Below, piece by piece: positions 32,569 through 42,129 of a DNA stretch of 64,000 nt. A program made the position numbers and the translations under genes. The notes under the pieces were generated by a model. The model did no database searches. It was not told the DNA's origin and saw nothing but the letters and a program-made list of their open reading frames with translations. The stretch's first letter is position 1. Each line of letters starts with the position of its first letter. Origin of the DNA: Proruminimicrobium sp964487915 (GTDB lineage: Bacteria > Elusimicrobiota > Endomicrobiia > Endomicrobiales > Endomicrobiaceae); the NCBI GenBank assembly GCA_964487915.1, contig CAZASN010000003.1, forward strand, positions 62,001 to 126,000. Direction: 5' to 3'.

Positions 32569-33450
32569 ATGAATAAAAAAGAAAACTTAATCAAATTGAT
32601 TTTTACGGTTCTTGCTTTTTCTTCTCTGTTATTTCTTTTGGGAATAATAATAGTTCTTTTTAAGGAAAGTTTTCCCGTATTGAAAAACATCAATATCGCG
32701 GATTTCATTTTCGGAATGCACTGGTATCCGACGTACGAACCGCCCGAATACGGAATATTTCCTCTAATAGCGGCTTCTTTCTGGATAACTTTCGGAGCGA
32801 TGCTCGTAGCGGTTCCTCTTGGAATAGGCAGCGCTCTTTACATTAACGAACTTGCGTCGGCAAGGCAGAAACAGATTCTCAAACCGACGATAGAAATTCT
32901 TGCCGGCATTCCTTCAATAGTATACGGTTTTTTCGGCATGCTGATAGTCGCGCCTTTTCTGCAAAAAATTTTCAATATCCCTACCGGACTTTGCGCGTTT
33001 ACGGCAAGCCTTGTGCTTGGCATAATGGCAATACCGACGGTCACAAGCCTTGCCGAAGACGCGTTAAGTTTTGTTCCGAAAAGTTTTAAAGAAGCTTCTT
33101 ACGCTTTGGGAGCAAACAGATGGCAGACTCTGGTAAAAGTGGTGATACCGGCCTCAATGTCGGGAATATCTACGGCAATAATTCTCGGAATGAGCAGAAT
33201 AGTCGGAGAAACTATGACGGTTCTTATGGTTTCCGGAGGCGCCGCCATAATGCCGAAATCAATTTTTGATCCGGTAAGACCTATGACTTCAACGATAGCC
33301 GCCGAGATGGGTGAAAGCGCGGTCGGTTCGCAGCATTATCACGCTCTTTTTGCAATAGGTCTTATATTATTTTTGATAACGCTTATTTTTAACATTATAG
33401 CCGAACATATAAGCAAAAAACACAGAGTAAAACTGGGATTAAACAGATGA
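32569..33450 (+). CDS. pstC: Phosphate ABC transporter permease PstC
   Basis: Inner-membrane subunit of 293 residues with about six helices. It has an N-terminal helix (residues 9-33), the conserved LAGIPSIVYGFFGM segment and the EAA-type loop EASYALGANRWQTLVKVVIPAS. There is no ribosome site before the ATG, and the -10 box is only six bases away, so the message may be leaderless. It overlaps pstA by four bases (ATGA). Confidence 0.95.
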   Translation: MNKKENLIKLIFTVLAFSSLLFLLGIIIVLFKESFPVLKNINIADFIFGMHWYPTYEPPEYGIFPLIAASFWITFGAMLVAVPLGIGSALYINELASARQKQILKPTIEILAGIPSIVYGFFGMLIVAPFLQKIFNIPTGLCAFTASLVLGIMAIPTVTSLAEDALSFVPKSFKEASYALGANRWQTLVKVVIPASMSGISTAIILGMSRIVGETMTVLMVSGGAAIMPKSIFDPVRPMTSTIAAEMGESAVGSQHYHALFAIGLILFLITLIFNIIAEHISKKHRVKLGLNR

Positions 33451-34298
33451 AACAGAAAATATACCAAATTTTAGGATTTTCAATCATAAGCGCGTGCGTT
33501 GTTATTACGCTGTTTTTTCTTGTAAGCATAATATATCTGATAACCGTTAAAGGTTTTCACGCAGTATCTTGGGAATTTTTAACTTCAATACCGAGAAAAT
33601 CAATGACGGAAGGGGGAGTCGCTCCGGCGATACTCGGAACGTTTTATCTCGTTATAGGTTCAATATTGATAGCGCTTCCTCTGGGCGTGGCGTGCGCTAT
33701 TTATTTAAACGAATACAGTCCTACGGGTTATATAGTCAATATAATAAGAATGAGCATAAACAATCTTGCCGGAGTTCCGTCTGTAGTATTCGGACTTTTC
33801 GGGCTTGCCGTTTTTGTAAATTTCTTTGATTTCGGAGTTTCAATACTTTCGGGAAGCCTTACTCTTTCAATGCTTATTCTTCCCGGAATAATATCGGCTT
33901 CGCAGGAAGCGCTGATGGCTGTCCCGTATTCAATAAGAGAGGCGTCTCTTGCATTGGGCGCTACGCATTGGCAGACTATCAAAAAAACAGTTCTGCCCAC
34001 GGCTATGCCCGGCATTATGACAGGCGTAATTTTAAGCATAGGAAGAGCGGCGGGAGAAACCGCGCCTATTCTTTTTACGGCGGCGACTTTTTACAGAAGA
34101 AGTTACCCGTCTTCAATACTTGACGAAACAATGGCTTTGCCGTATCACATATACGCGCTTATGACGGAAGGAACTCATCCGGATAAACAGGTGGCAATAG
34201 CCTACGGATGCGCTTTGATACTTCTTGTTCTTGTGCTTCTTGTGTCGGCTTTTGCGATAATAATAAGAAATAAATACAGGAGCGGATATGTCCATTAA
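33447..34298 (+). CDS. pstA: Phosphate ABC transporter permease PstA
   Basis: Second permease subunit, 283 residues, homologous to PstC: one N-terminal helix, LAGVPSVVFGLFGLAVFV, and the EAA loop EASLALGATHWQTIKKTVLPTA. It overlaps pstC by four bases and pstB by 11, so the permeases and ATPase are translated together. Confidence 0.95.
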   Translation: MKQKIYQILGFSIISACVVITLFFLVSIIYLITVKGFHAVSWEFLTSIPRKSMTEGGVAPAILGTFYLVIGSILIALPLGVACAIYLNEYSPTGYIVNIIRMSINNLAGVPSVVFGLFGLAVFVNFFDFGVSILSGSLTLSMLILPGIISASQEALMAVPYSIREASLALGATHWQTIKKTVLPTAMPGIMTGVILSIGRAAGETAPILFTAATFYRRSYPSSILDETMALPYHIYALMTEGTHPDKQVAIAYGCALILLVLVLLVSAFAIIIRNKYRSGYVH

Positions 34299-35061
34299 CT
34301 CTGAAAATAAAATTAAAATACAGGCGGAAAACGTTAATTTTTATTACGGCAAACATCATGCCATAAAAAATCTTAACATAAACATTTACGACAATAAGGT
34401 CACGGCGTTTATCGGCCCGTCGGGCTGCGGCAAATCAACATTTTTAAGAATGCTTAACAAAATGAACGATCTTGTTCCCAATACAAGAGCCGAAGGAAAT
34501 CTTATATTTGAAGGCCAAAACATTCTTGAAAAAAATATAGACGTCGTAAACATAAGAAAAAAAGTCGGCATGGTATTCCAAAAACCGAATCCTTTTCCTA
34601 AATCAATTTACCAGAACATAGCCTACGGGCTTGAAGTAAACGGGATAAAAGACAAAAATTTCATAAGAGAAAAAGTTGAAGATTCTCTTAAAAAAGCGGC
34701 TCTCTGGAATGAAGTAAAAGAAAGGCTCCACGCAAGCGCTTTAATGCTTTCCGGCGGACAGCAGCAAAGGCTTTGCATAGCAAGATGTCTTGCGGTTGAA
34801 CCGAAAGTCATACTGTTTGACGAACCGTGCGCAAGCCTTGACCCCATATCAACGGCAAAAGTGGAAGAACTTATTCTTGAATTAAAAAAATATTACACGA
34901 TAGTAATAGTAACGCACAATATGCAGCAGGCGGCCAGAGTATCCGATTACACGGCTTTTATGTATCTTGGAGAACTTATAGAATGCGATAAAACGGAAGT
35001 TATATTTACGATTCCGAAAGAAGAAAAAACGGAGCAGTATCTGTCGGGAAAATTCGGTTAA
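34288..35061 (+). CDS. pstB: Phosphate ABC transporter ATP-binding protein PstB
   Basis: ATPase of 257 residues with Walker A GPSGCGKST near residue 43, the PstB-typical KMNDLVPNTRAEG, and the Q-loop FQKPNPFPKSIYQNIAYG. The signature is LSGGQQQRLCIAR and Walker B VILFDEPCASLDP. A CAGGAG ribosome site lies inside the end of pstA. Confidence 0.97.
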   Translation: MSINSENKIKIQAENVNFYYGKHHAIKNLNINIYDNKVTAFIGPSGCGKSTFLRMLNKMNDLVPNTRAEGNLIFEGQNILEKNIDVVNIRKKVGMVFQKPNPFPKSIYQNIAYGLEVNGIKDKNFIREKVEDSLKKAALWNEVKERLHASALMLSGGQQQRLCIARCLAVEPKVILFDEPCASLDPISTAKVEELILELKKYYTIVIVTHNMQQAARVSDYTAFMYLGELIECDKTEVIFTIPKEEKTEQYLSGKFG

Positions 35062-35082
35062 TCTGATATACGGAGAGATAAA

Positions 35083-35736
35083 ATGTTAGACGAAAAAATT
35101 TTAAATTTGAAAAAAAGGCTGATAACATATTCAAACCATGTTGAAACCATGCTTGAAAAAAGCATATCCGGTCTTCTTGAAAGAAACGAAGAAAAACTCA
35201 AAGAAGTTCTTGAAGTTCTTGAACCGGCGGCAAACAAATACGAACTTGAATTTGACGAAAACTGCATAAACGCGATCGCGCAATACCAGCCGGTGTCAAA
35301 AAATTTAAGAATTCTAATAAGCATTATAAAAATAAGCAACGACCTTGAAAGAGTCGCAGATCACGCCGTAAATATAGCTGGACACGGGCTTCCTCTTATA
35401 ATGAAGCCACAGGTTAAAGAGCTCATAGACATCCCTAGAATGACAAAAATCGTGCGGGAAATGATGAAAGAAGCCATTGAATCTTTTGTAGACGAAAATG
35501 TTGAGCTTGCGGAAAAAGTATGCAAACAAGACGATATTGTAGACGAGCTTAACATAACGATAAAAAAAGATCTGGCCGCTCTTATGAGAAGCGATTCAAA
35601 CGTGGTAAACAGGTCTCTGAGGCTTATTTCAATTTCGGCAAATCTGGAAAGAGTCGCCGATCTTGCCACAAACATATGCGAAGACGTCATTTATCTTGCA
35701 AAGGGAATAAACATAAAACACGGAAGTGGCATATAA
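35083..35736 (+). CDS. phoU: Phosphate transport regulator PhoU
   Basis: The 217-residue protein consists of two similar three-helix bundles with the metal-binding motif (E/D)xxxD repeated (NDLERVADHAVNIAGH and ANLERVADLATNICED). It links the Pst transporter to the PhoR kinase and keeps the regulon off when phosphate is plentiful. It follows pstB by 21 bases with a CGGAGAGA ribosome site. Confidence 0.95.
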   Translation: MLDEKILNLKKRLITYSNHVETMLEKSISGLLERNEEKLKEVLEVLEPAANKYELEFDENCINAIAQYQPVSKNLRILISIIKISNDLERVADHAVNIAGHGLPLIMKPQVKELIDIPRMTKIVREMMKEAIESFVDENVELAEKVCKQDDIVDELNITIKKDLAALMRSDSNVVNRSLRLISISANLERVADLATNICEDVIYLAKGINIKHGSGI

Positions 35737-35787
35737 AAAATATTTTTGCTAACATAATTGCGGAGATTTTGTCCGCGGGAGCACTAA

Positions 35788-36471
35788 ATGACAAAACTTA
35801 TAAGCATTGTAGACGATGAAGAAGATATTCTTGAAGCGCTTTCCGTTTTTTTAAAGAAAAACGGTTACGACGTGATTACGGCGCCAAACGCCGCTGATTT
35901 TTTTAAACAGCTGAAAAAGAAAACGCCGGATTTATTTATACTTGACCTTATGCTTCCCGACATGGACGGATACGATATATGCAAGAAGCTGAAAAACGAT
36001 CCCAAATACTCGTCAATTCCGGTAATAATGCTCAGCGCAAAATCGGAAGAATCGGATAAAATCATAGGTTTGGAACTCGGCGCCGACGACTACGTTACAA
36101 AACCTTTTTCGCAGAAGGAACTGCTTGCCAGAATAAAAGTGATTCACAGAAGAAATATTTTAAAAACCGATATGACGTCAGCAGAACTTTTTGACGGAAA
36201 AATAAAACTCAGCAAAGAAAATTTTGAACTTATAATTGACAATAAAAAAATAACCCTTACAACCACCGAATTTAAACTCCTTGAACTTCTCATATCAAAA
36301 AAAGGCAACGTATTGTCAAGAGACAAAATTCTTGATTATATATGGGGGGAAGATAAAATAGTAATAGACAGAACGGTTGACGTCCATATAAGGCATTTGC
36401 GAAAAAAACTCGGCAAATACGGCGACGCGATAAAAAATATACACGGAGTCGGATATAAAATTGAAGATTAA
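35788..36471 (+). CDS. phoB: PhoB/PhoP-family response regulator
   Basis: The 227-residue OmpR/PhoB-type regulator has a complete receiver domain (SIVDDEEDI, phosphoacceptor in LFILDLMLPDMDG, Lys in VTKPF). Its C-terminal winged helix has the usual LTTTEFKLLELLISKKGNVLSRDKILDYIWG and VDVHIRHLRKKLG. A position next to pst-phoU and the paired kinase identify it as the phosphate regulator. The TTAACA repeats at 30234 and 32509 are its likely sites. A small hairpin (GCGGA/TCCGC at 35760-35776) sits just before its ribosome site. Confidence 0.93.
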   Translation: MTKLISIVDDEEDILEALSVFLKKNGYDVITAPNAADFFKQLKKKTPDLFILDLMLPDMDGYDICKKLKNDPKYSSIPVIMLSAKSEESDKIIGLELGADDYVTKPFSQKELLARIKVIHRRNILKTDMTSAELFDGKIKLSKENFELIIDNKKITLTTTEFKLLELLISKKGNVLSRDKILDYIWGEDKIVIDRTVDVHIRHLRKKLGKYGDAIKNIHGVGYKIED

Positions 36472-38194
36472 CAAAATTTTCATGAAAATATTTTTATCCG
36501 TATTTCTGACTGTTCTGGGCATGTCGGCCGTATTTTTTATAACAGCCAATAATTACGTAGACCGAAAGTACAAAACGCTTTTCACATACGAACTCAATTC
36601 AAACAAAAACATAGTGGCGCACGCCCTTATACCTTTATATCTTTCCGGAAATACAAATTCCGTTCAGAAGACCGTTGACGAATACGGGCGTTTGATAAAC
36701 AGAAGAATTACCGTAATAGCGCCAAACGGCCGGGTTATTGCAGACTCACAGTCCAAAGCCGAAGATATGCCAAACCACGGCGACAGAAAAGAAGTCAGAG
36801 AAGCTCTCGGCGGAAGAGAAGCGACAAACATACGATACAGTTCAACGCTTAACAAAGAAATGCTTTACACCGCTTCGCTTATAGAAATAAACGGTAAGCC
36901 GGCCGCCGTTCTGCGTTTGAGCATGCCGTTGGGAACGATAAACATATTCGCAAATGAAATGAGAGTAACGATACTTATAATCATTCTTATAGTTTTATGC
37001 ATATCTCTGATAGTGGCTTCCGTTATCGCGTTTAAAATATCCGATAAAATAACTCATTTGAAAGACGCCTCTGCAAAACTTGCCGAAGGCGATTTTTCCG
37101 TAAAAATCAATTCCGAATCAAACGACGAACTTGACCAGCTGTGCAACAGTTTCAATTCAATGGCGGAACAGATAGAAGCTTTGTTTGCGAAAACAAGCGA
37201 AGAAAAAGACAAAATTGACAAGATAATGGAATCCGTAACTGATACTATTTTAGTAACCGACAAGACCGGCAGAATAATAATGCACAACGGCGCTTTTGAA
37301 AAACATTTCAAAAATATAAATCCGGACAACAGATTTTTCTGGGAAATATTCCGTGATAAAAAACTTGAGGAAGCCTTTAAAGAATTGTCTTCCGGCGCGA
37401 CAAACGCCGTATCTTCGGAAGCCGAATATGAAAATAAAATATATTCGTTTTCGGCGGCTAAAATCAAAACAAACGAGACTATCGTTTTGACGTTTCACGA
37501 CATAACCGCCATAAAACAGATGGCTTTAATGAAAAAGGAATTCGTAACAAACGCTTCCCACGAATTAAAAACTCCTCTTACGGCGATTTCATGTTTTGTG
37601 GAAAATATTGAAAGCGAAGACGACATAAATACGGTCAAACATTACATATCAATAATAAAAAAACATTCCGAAAGATTGACGAAAATAGTAACTGATCTTC
37701 TTGCTTTGTCGGAACTTGAAAACAACAAAAACATTGAATTTACAAAAACGGATCTTTCAAAAATAACGGATTCGCTTATTGACTTTTATAAAAACAGAAC
37801 AGAACAAAAAAATTTAAAATTTGAATTTATAAAAAACGAAGGGCCGTTTATGATAAACGCCAACGAATTTTACATTGAGCAAATGTTTATGAATCTTATA
37901 GACAACGCGATAAGATACACCGAAAAAGGACAAATTACGGTAAAACTTGAAAGACAAAACGATAAAATAAATCTTACCGTTGAAGATACCGGCATCGGCA
38001 TAGCGCCGGAACATCTTCCGCGTCTTTTTGAAAGATTTTACGTCGTTGACAAGGCGCGAAGCAGAAAATCCGGCGGAACGGGACTCGGCCTTTCAATAGT
38101 AAAATATATAACAAACATACACGGCGCATCAATAACGGTTGACAGCAAAGTCAATTCCGGAACTTCTTTTACGGTTAAATTCAACGCGCTCTGA
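36461..38194 (+). CDS. phoR: PhoR-family sensor histidine kinase
   Basis: Membrane kinase of 577 residues. It has an N-terminal helix, a periplasmic sensor domain (about 30-165), a second helix (about 168-192), a HAMP linker, a PAS-like domain (about 255-345) and a HisKA domain with NASHELKTPLTAI around residue 365. The ATPase domain carries NLIDNAIRYT, DTGIGIAPEHLPRLFERFY and GTGLGLSIVKYI. The start could be TTG at 36461, overlapping phoB by 11 bases, or ATG at 36482. It phosphorylates the adjacent regulator when phosphate is low. Confidence 0.92.
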   Translation: MKINKIFMKIFLSVFLTVLGMSAVFFITANNYVDRKYKTLFTYELNSNKNIVAHALIPLYLSGNTNSVQKTVDEYGRLINRRITVIAPNGRVIADSQSKAEDMPNHGDRKEVREALGGREATNIRYSSTLNKEMLYTASLIEINGKPAAVLRLSMPLGTINIFANEMRVTILIIILIVLCISLIVASVIAFKISDKITHLKDASAKLAEGDFSVKINSESNDELDQLCNSFNSMAEQIEALFAKTSEEKDKIDKIMESVTDTILVTDKTGRIIMHNGAFEKHFKNINPDNRFFWEIFRDKKLEEAFKELSSGATNAVSSEAEYENKIYSFSAAKIKTNETIVLTFHDITAIKQMALMKKEFVTNASHELKTPLTAISCFVENIESEDDINTVKHYISIIKKHSERLTKIVTDLLALSELENNKNIEFTKTDLSKITDSLIDFYKNRTEQKNLKFEFIKNEGPFMINANEFYIEQMFMNLIDNAIRYTEKGQITVKLERQNDKINLTVEDTGIGIAPEHLPRLFERFYVVDKARSRKSGGTGLGLSIVKYITNIHGASITVDSKVNSGTSFTVKFNAL

Positions 38195-38241
38195 CCTCAT
38201 TTCTTTTTCAAAAATAATATCTTTATTGTTTTAAAATTTGG

Positions 38242-38247
38242 TATAAT
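38242..38247 (+). promoter_or_regulatory. Likely -10 box before queF
   Basis: TGGTATAAT is an extended -10 box, 31 bases before the queF ATG. No good -35 hexamer is visible. Confidence 0.45.
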
Positions 38248-38277
38248 CTGCCAAACAAACAAAAAAAGGAATTATCT

Positions 38278-38658
38278 ATGAAAAATATGCCTGAATTTAA
38301 TAAAGTTTCAAAATCTCTTTTGCAGGTAATGCCTTACCAATATCCGGGGAAAAAAATCAACGTATGCATAGAAACCGAAGAATTTACGTGCTTATGCCCT
38401 TGGACCGGACTTCCGGACTTTGCCTGTCTTACGATAAATTACACGCCTGCCAAGACGGTAGTTGAACTTAAATCGCTTAAGATGTATCTGCAGTCTTACA
38501 GAATGGTCGGTATGGTTCACGAAAGCGTCGTAAACAGCATTCTTGCGGATTTAACTTCTGCGTTAAAAACAAAAAACATATCGGTTGAATTAAAATTCAA
38601 AATCCGGGGCGGCATCGCTACAACAGTGTCGGCTTCGGCATATTCAAAGGGAAAATGA
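38278..38658 (+). CDS. queF: NADPH-dependent 7-cyano-7-deazaguanine reductase
   Basis: It reduces preQ0 to preQ1 for queuosine tRNA modification. The 126-residue protein is the short, unimodular type. The catalytic Cys is in FTCLCPWTGLPDFA, and the QueF signature is ELKSLKMYLQSYRMVGMVHESVV. An AAAGGAAT ribosome site precedes it. It is followed after three bases by feoB, an unusual operon partner. No other queuosine gene is in the window. Confidence 0.95.
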   Translation: MKNMPEFNKVSKSLLQVMPYQYPGKKINVCIETEEFTCLCPWTGLPDFACLTINYTPAKTVVELKSLKMYLQSYRMVGMVHESVVNSILADLTSALKTKNISVELKFKIRGGIATTVSASAYSKGK

Positions 38659-38661
38659 CAA

Positions 38662-40578
38662 ATGGCAAATAAGCTTATTGCGTTTGTCGGAAATCCCAAC
38701 GTAGGAAAATCCGTACTGTTTAATAAATTAACCGGACAGTATTCCGTAGTTTCAAATTATTCCGGCACAAGCGTAGACGTAACAAGAGGAACGATAAAAA
38801 TTGACGGAACAGACTATCAGGCCGTTGACACTCCCGGCGTTTATTCTTTAATGCCGCTTTCCGAAGACGAACAAGTCACAAGAGATTTAATAATAAGAGA
38901 AAAACCTTCCGTAATCGTTCAGGTTTGCGACATAAAAAATATTGAACGTTCTCTTCATCTTTTTTTTGAACTGGCTATGTTTAAAATTCCGGTAATTATG
39001 GTTTTAAACATGTACGACGAAGCCGTGCATTCGGGAATAAAAATAAACGGATACCAGCTTGAAAAAATACTGCGCGTGCCTGTTATTATGACGGCTGCGA
39101 CTCTCGGTTACGGACTGGAAAAAATAATAAAAAAAATCCCACAGGCGGCTACAACTCCGTTTGACATCGTTTATTCGGAAGAAAAAACCATATCATGCGT
39201 TGATGAAGTTTTAAAAGACAAAATTCCTTATTCAAGGGCAATATCGGTTTATCTTCTGTGCGGAGACAAAGGAATTTCAAATTATATACCCGACAATTTA
39301 AAAAACTTTATACAAACCGACTGCTTAAAAAAAATAAATATAAACGCCGACAGTTTCAACTCGCGCCTTTTTAACGACAGAAACAACGCCATAAAAAGAA
39401 TAACCGGCAACGCTAAAATAGTAAAACATAAAAACAAATTTGAATTTTTGCAGTTTATCGGCAACGCGGCCTTAAATCCTTTTATCGGAACGCTTCTGCT
39501 TTTGTGCATACTTTATTTAATGTACGAATTTGTCGGCGTTTTCATGGCCGGCACGGTAGTAGATTTCATACAGACGTCCGTTTTTGAAAATTTTTTAAAT
39601 CCGATCGTTGTAAATATTCTTGATTATCTTAAAACGCCTGATATGGTAAAAGATTTTTTAACCGGCCAGTATGGTTTGTGGACCGTAGCCGTAACATACG
39701 CTTTTGCGATAATATTTCCGATAATAACGGGATTTTTTCTTTTTTTGGGTCTGCTTGAAGACTCAGGATATCTTCCGAGACTTTCCGTTATGCTTGACAG
39801 AATTTTTTCTTTTATAGGTTTAAACGGAAAAGCCGTTTTGCCCATGATACTGGGACTGGGCTGCGGAACGATGGCGGTGCTGAGCGCAAGAGTTCTTGAA
39901 ACAAGAAAAGAACGCATGATTATTCTGGTGCTTTTGTCTCTGGCGGTTCCATGTTCGGCGCAGCTTGGAATAATACTTGCAATGCTGTCGGCGATATCTT
40001 ACAAAGCCACAATAATATGGTTCTGCTGTATTTTGGTTTCAATTCTCGGAATCGGAAAACTTTTGGCTTATTTTATAAAAGGCGAACCTAATAATCTGAT
40101 TATAGAACTTCCGAATATAAGGATACCGTCTCTTTTAAATATTTTTTCAAAAATAAAAATGAGGCTTGAATGGTACTTAAAAGAAATTGTGCCTCTTTTT
40201 GTTATTGCAACGGCATTTTTATTTTTTATAGACAAAATACATCTGCTTGAAAAAATTGAAAAACTGTTGTCGCCGGTCATTGTATATTTTCTGGGGCTTC
40301 CCATAGAAACGACAAGTACTTTCATAATGGGATTTTTAAGAAGAGATTACGGAGCTTCGGGTATTTACGTAATGGCGCAAAACGGACTTTTGACTAATAC
40401 GCAGGTTCTTATAACGGCGGTGGTTATAACTCTTTTTATTCCGTGTCTGGCGCAAAGCCTGATAGTAATTAAAGAATACGGCGTTAAAATAGCGGCCGTT
40501 GTTTTTGCAGCCGTTACGGCATACGCCGTTTTATTCGGCGGATTACTGAAGTTTTTATTAAAGTTTGTAAACATTTAG
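38662..40578 (+). CDS. feoB: Ferrous iron transporter FeoB
   Basis: Iron(II) uptake protein of 638 residues. The N-terminal G domain has G1 GNPNVGKS, G3 DTPGVYSL and G4 LNMYDEA (NMxD-type). The membrane half has the Gate repeats (LGLGCGTMAVLSARVLETRKERMI and the later FLRRDYGASGIYV). It lies between queF and a DtxR-FeoA fusion gene that supplies the FeoA partner and probably the iron sensor. Confidence 0.96.
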   Translation: MANKLIAFVGNPNVGKSVLFNKLTGQYSVVSNYSGTSVDVTRGTIKIDGTDYQAVDTPGVYSLMPLSEDEQVTRDLIIREKPSVIVQVCDIKNIERSLHLFFELAMFKIPVIMVLNMYDEAVHSGIKINGYQLEKILRVPVIMTAATLGYGLEKIIKKIPQAATTPFDIVYSEEKTISCVDEVLKDKIPYSRAISVYLLCGDKGISNYIPDNLKNFIQTDCLKKININADSFNSRLFNDRNNAIKRITGNAKIVKHKNKFEFLQFIGNAALNPFIGTLLLLCILYLMYEFVGVFMAGTVVDFIQTSVFENFLNPIVVNILDYLKTPDMVKDFLTGQYGLWTVAVTYAFAIIFPIITGFFLFLGLLEDSGYLPRLSVMLDRIFSFIGLNGKAVLPMILGLGCGTMAVLSARVLETRKERMIILVLLSLAVPCSAQLGIILAMLSAISYKATIIWFCCILVSILGIGKLLAYFIKGEPNNLIIELPNIRIPSLLNIFSKIKMRLEWYLKEIVPLFVIATAFLFFIDKIHLLEKIEKLLSPVIVYFLGLPIETTSTFIMGFLRRDYGASGIYVMAQNGLLTNTQVLITAVVITLFIPCLAQSLIVIKEYGVKIAAVVFAAVTAYAVLFGGLLKFLLKFVNI

Positions 40579-40588
40579 AGGTGTAAAA

Positions 40589-41242
40589 ATGAAAACAAAA
40601 GAAAATTTAGACGTTGAAGAATCATTAAGCTTGATATGGACGTCAATACAGAGAGGGGACACAAATTTCAATAAAATAGACGCCGTTGTAAAAAAAGGCG
40701 TATGCGAAAACGTAATGAACCAGCTTATAGCCGAAGGTTACGTCTTAAAAGACAACGAAACAATAAAACTGACTGCAAAAGGCGAGGAGATCGGAAGAGA
40801 AATCACAAGAAGGCACAGGCTTACCGAAAGACTTCTTGCCGACGTTCTTGAATTTGACAAAACGGCAATAGACGAAATCGCTTGCGATTTGGAACATAAC
40901 ATATCAACGGAATTGGCCGATTCAATATGCACATTGCTGGGACATCCGACGGAATGTCCGCACGGAGCGCCGATACCGAGCGGAAAATGTTGTCAAAAAT
41001 CTGAAAATAAAATAAAATCTATAGTATTCCCTCTGTCTCAGCTTGACCCCGGGGAAGAAGTAAAACTGGCTTATATTGTAACGACGAATCACGGTTATTT
41101 GCATAAATTGCTGTCTCTGGGATTAATTCCCGGAGTTAAAATCATATTGCACCAGAAATTTCCGAGTTTTATAATAAAAGTAAACGAAACTCAGATAGCC
41201 GTTGACGAAGAAGTGGCAAATTTAATTTACGTAAGAAAATAA
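40589..41242 (+). CDS. DtxR/MntR-family metalloregulator fused to a FeoA-like SH3 domain
   Basis: The 217-residue protein has a winged-helix DNA-binding part (about residues 5-65) and the DtxR dimerisation/metal-binding helices (TRRHRLTERLLADVL...ACDLEHNISTELADSICTLLGHPTECPHGAPIP). The C-terminal FeoA/SH3 domain begins near residue 145 (IVFPLSQLDPGEEVKLAYIVTT...LGLIPGVKIILHQKFP). There is no separate feoA gene. Most DtxR proteins have a loose SH3 tail; this one is close to a full FeoA, so it may both repress and assist FeoB. It starts 11 bases after feoB. Confidence 0.85.
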   Translation: MKTKENLDVEESLSLIWTSIQRGDTNFNKIDAVVKKGVCENVMNQLIAEGYVLKDNETIKLTAKGEEIGREITRRHRLTERLLADVLEFDKTAIDEIACDLEHNISTELADSICTLLGHPTECPHGAPIPSGKCCQKSENKIKSIVFPLSQLDPGEEVKLAYIVTTNHGYLHKLLSLGLIPGVKIILHQKFPSFIIKVNETQIAVDEEVANLIYVRK

Positions 41243-41255
41243 AAAAGAGTTCTCT

Positions 41256-42113
41256 ATGGAAGATAAAAACAATTTTGAAATTACGTGGCTGCCTTTATGG
41301 AAATGCAATTTTAAATGTCCTTATTGTCCTCTATTTGAAGAAACCAATGCGTTGGAATTTCAGCCGTTAAACACTCTAATAAAAATATGGAATAATTTGT
41401 TTGAGAAAATACAAAGCAGCAATCTTAAAATAACGCTGAATATTTCAGGCGGAGAACCCACAATATATCCTAATTTTTTTAAACTCTTGCAATACTTTAT
41501 AACAAAAGTGTCCAAAATTCATGTTTCCACTAATTTATCTTTTAATCCATATGATTTTTTGAATTTAAAATTTCCGACTAATACTATATGTTTCCACGCG
41601 ACGTTTCATCCTTCTTGTATGTCAGTTGACGATTTTATTAAAAACTTAGTTCCATTAAAACAATACTTAATAAACGAATCTGTGGAATTCGTGGCTGATA
41701 AAAATAATTTAGAAAATCAAAAAATGATAATAAAAAAAATAAATGATTGCGGAATTAAAGTAAAATTTTTATTTTTAAAATTTATCGGACAAGATTTACC
41801 GGATAAAAAAAATTATACTAATGCGAAAATTATAAATTCTGAAAGAGAAATCAAAACGATACAAAAAATCAGAGCCGAACAAATAGTGAAAGGATCTGAT
41901 TATGAAATTGCTAAAAAAGGTCCTTTCGGAAAAAAATGCTTGGCAGGTTATAAATCTATATATATACTGCCGAACGGCAATATAACAAGGTGTGCTCTGG
42001 ATCCAACTTATCTTTGGAATATCTTTGATAGAGATATAATAAATTTATATCAAGAACCACAGATATGTAAGCAAAAAATTTGTCCCAGTCAATATCTTAA
42101 TATTATAGAATAA
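41256..42113 (+). CDS. Radical SAM protein of unknown substrate
   Basis: The 285-residue protein has the cluster motif CNFKCPYC near residue 17 and the glycine motif SGGEPTIYP near residue 70. A C-terminal Cys set (CLAGYKSIYILPNGNITRC...CKQKICPSQ, about residues 228-278) resembles a shortened SPASM/twitch region. Codon use is noticeably more A/T-rich than the neighbouring feo and mur genes, which suggests later acquisition. It separates the iron operon from murC by a few bases on each side. No target peptide is obvious nearby. Confidence 0.78.
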   Translation: MEDKNNFEITWLPLWKCNFKCPYCPLFEETNALEFQPLNTLIKIWNNLFEKIQSSNLKITLNISGGEPTIYPNFFKLLQYFITKVSKIHVSTNLSFNPYDFLNLKFPTNTICFHATFHPSCMSVDDFIKNLVPLKQYLINESVEFVADKNNLENQKMIIKKINDCGIKVKFLFLKFIGQDLPDKKNYTNAKIINSEREIKTIQKIRAEQIVKGSDYEIAKKGPFGKKCLAGYKSIYILPNGNITRCALDPTYLWNIFDRDIINLYQEPQICKQKICPSQYLNIIE

Positions 42114-42129
42114 TTACAACGAGGGGAAA

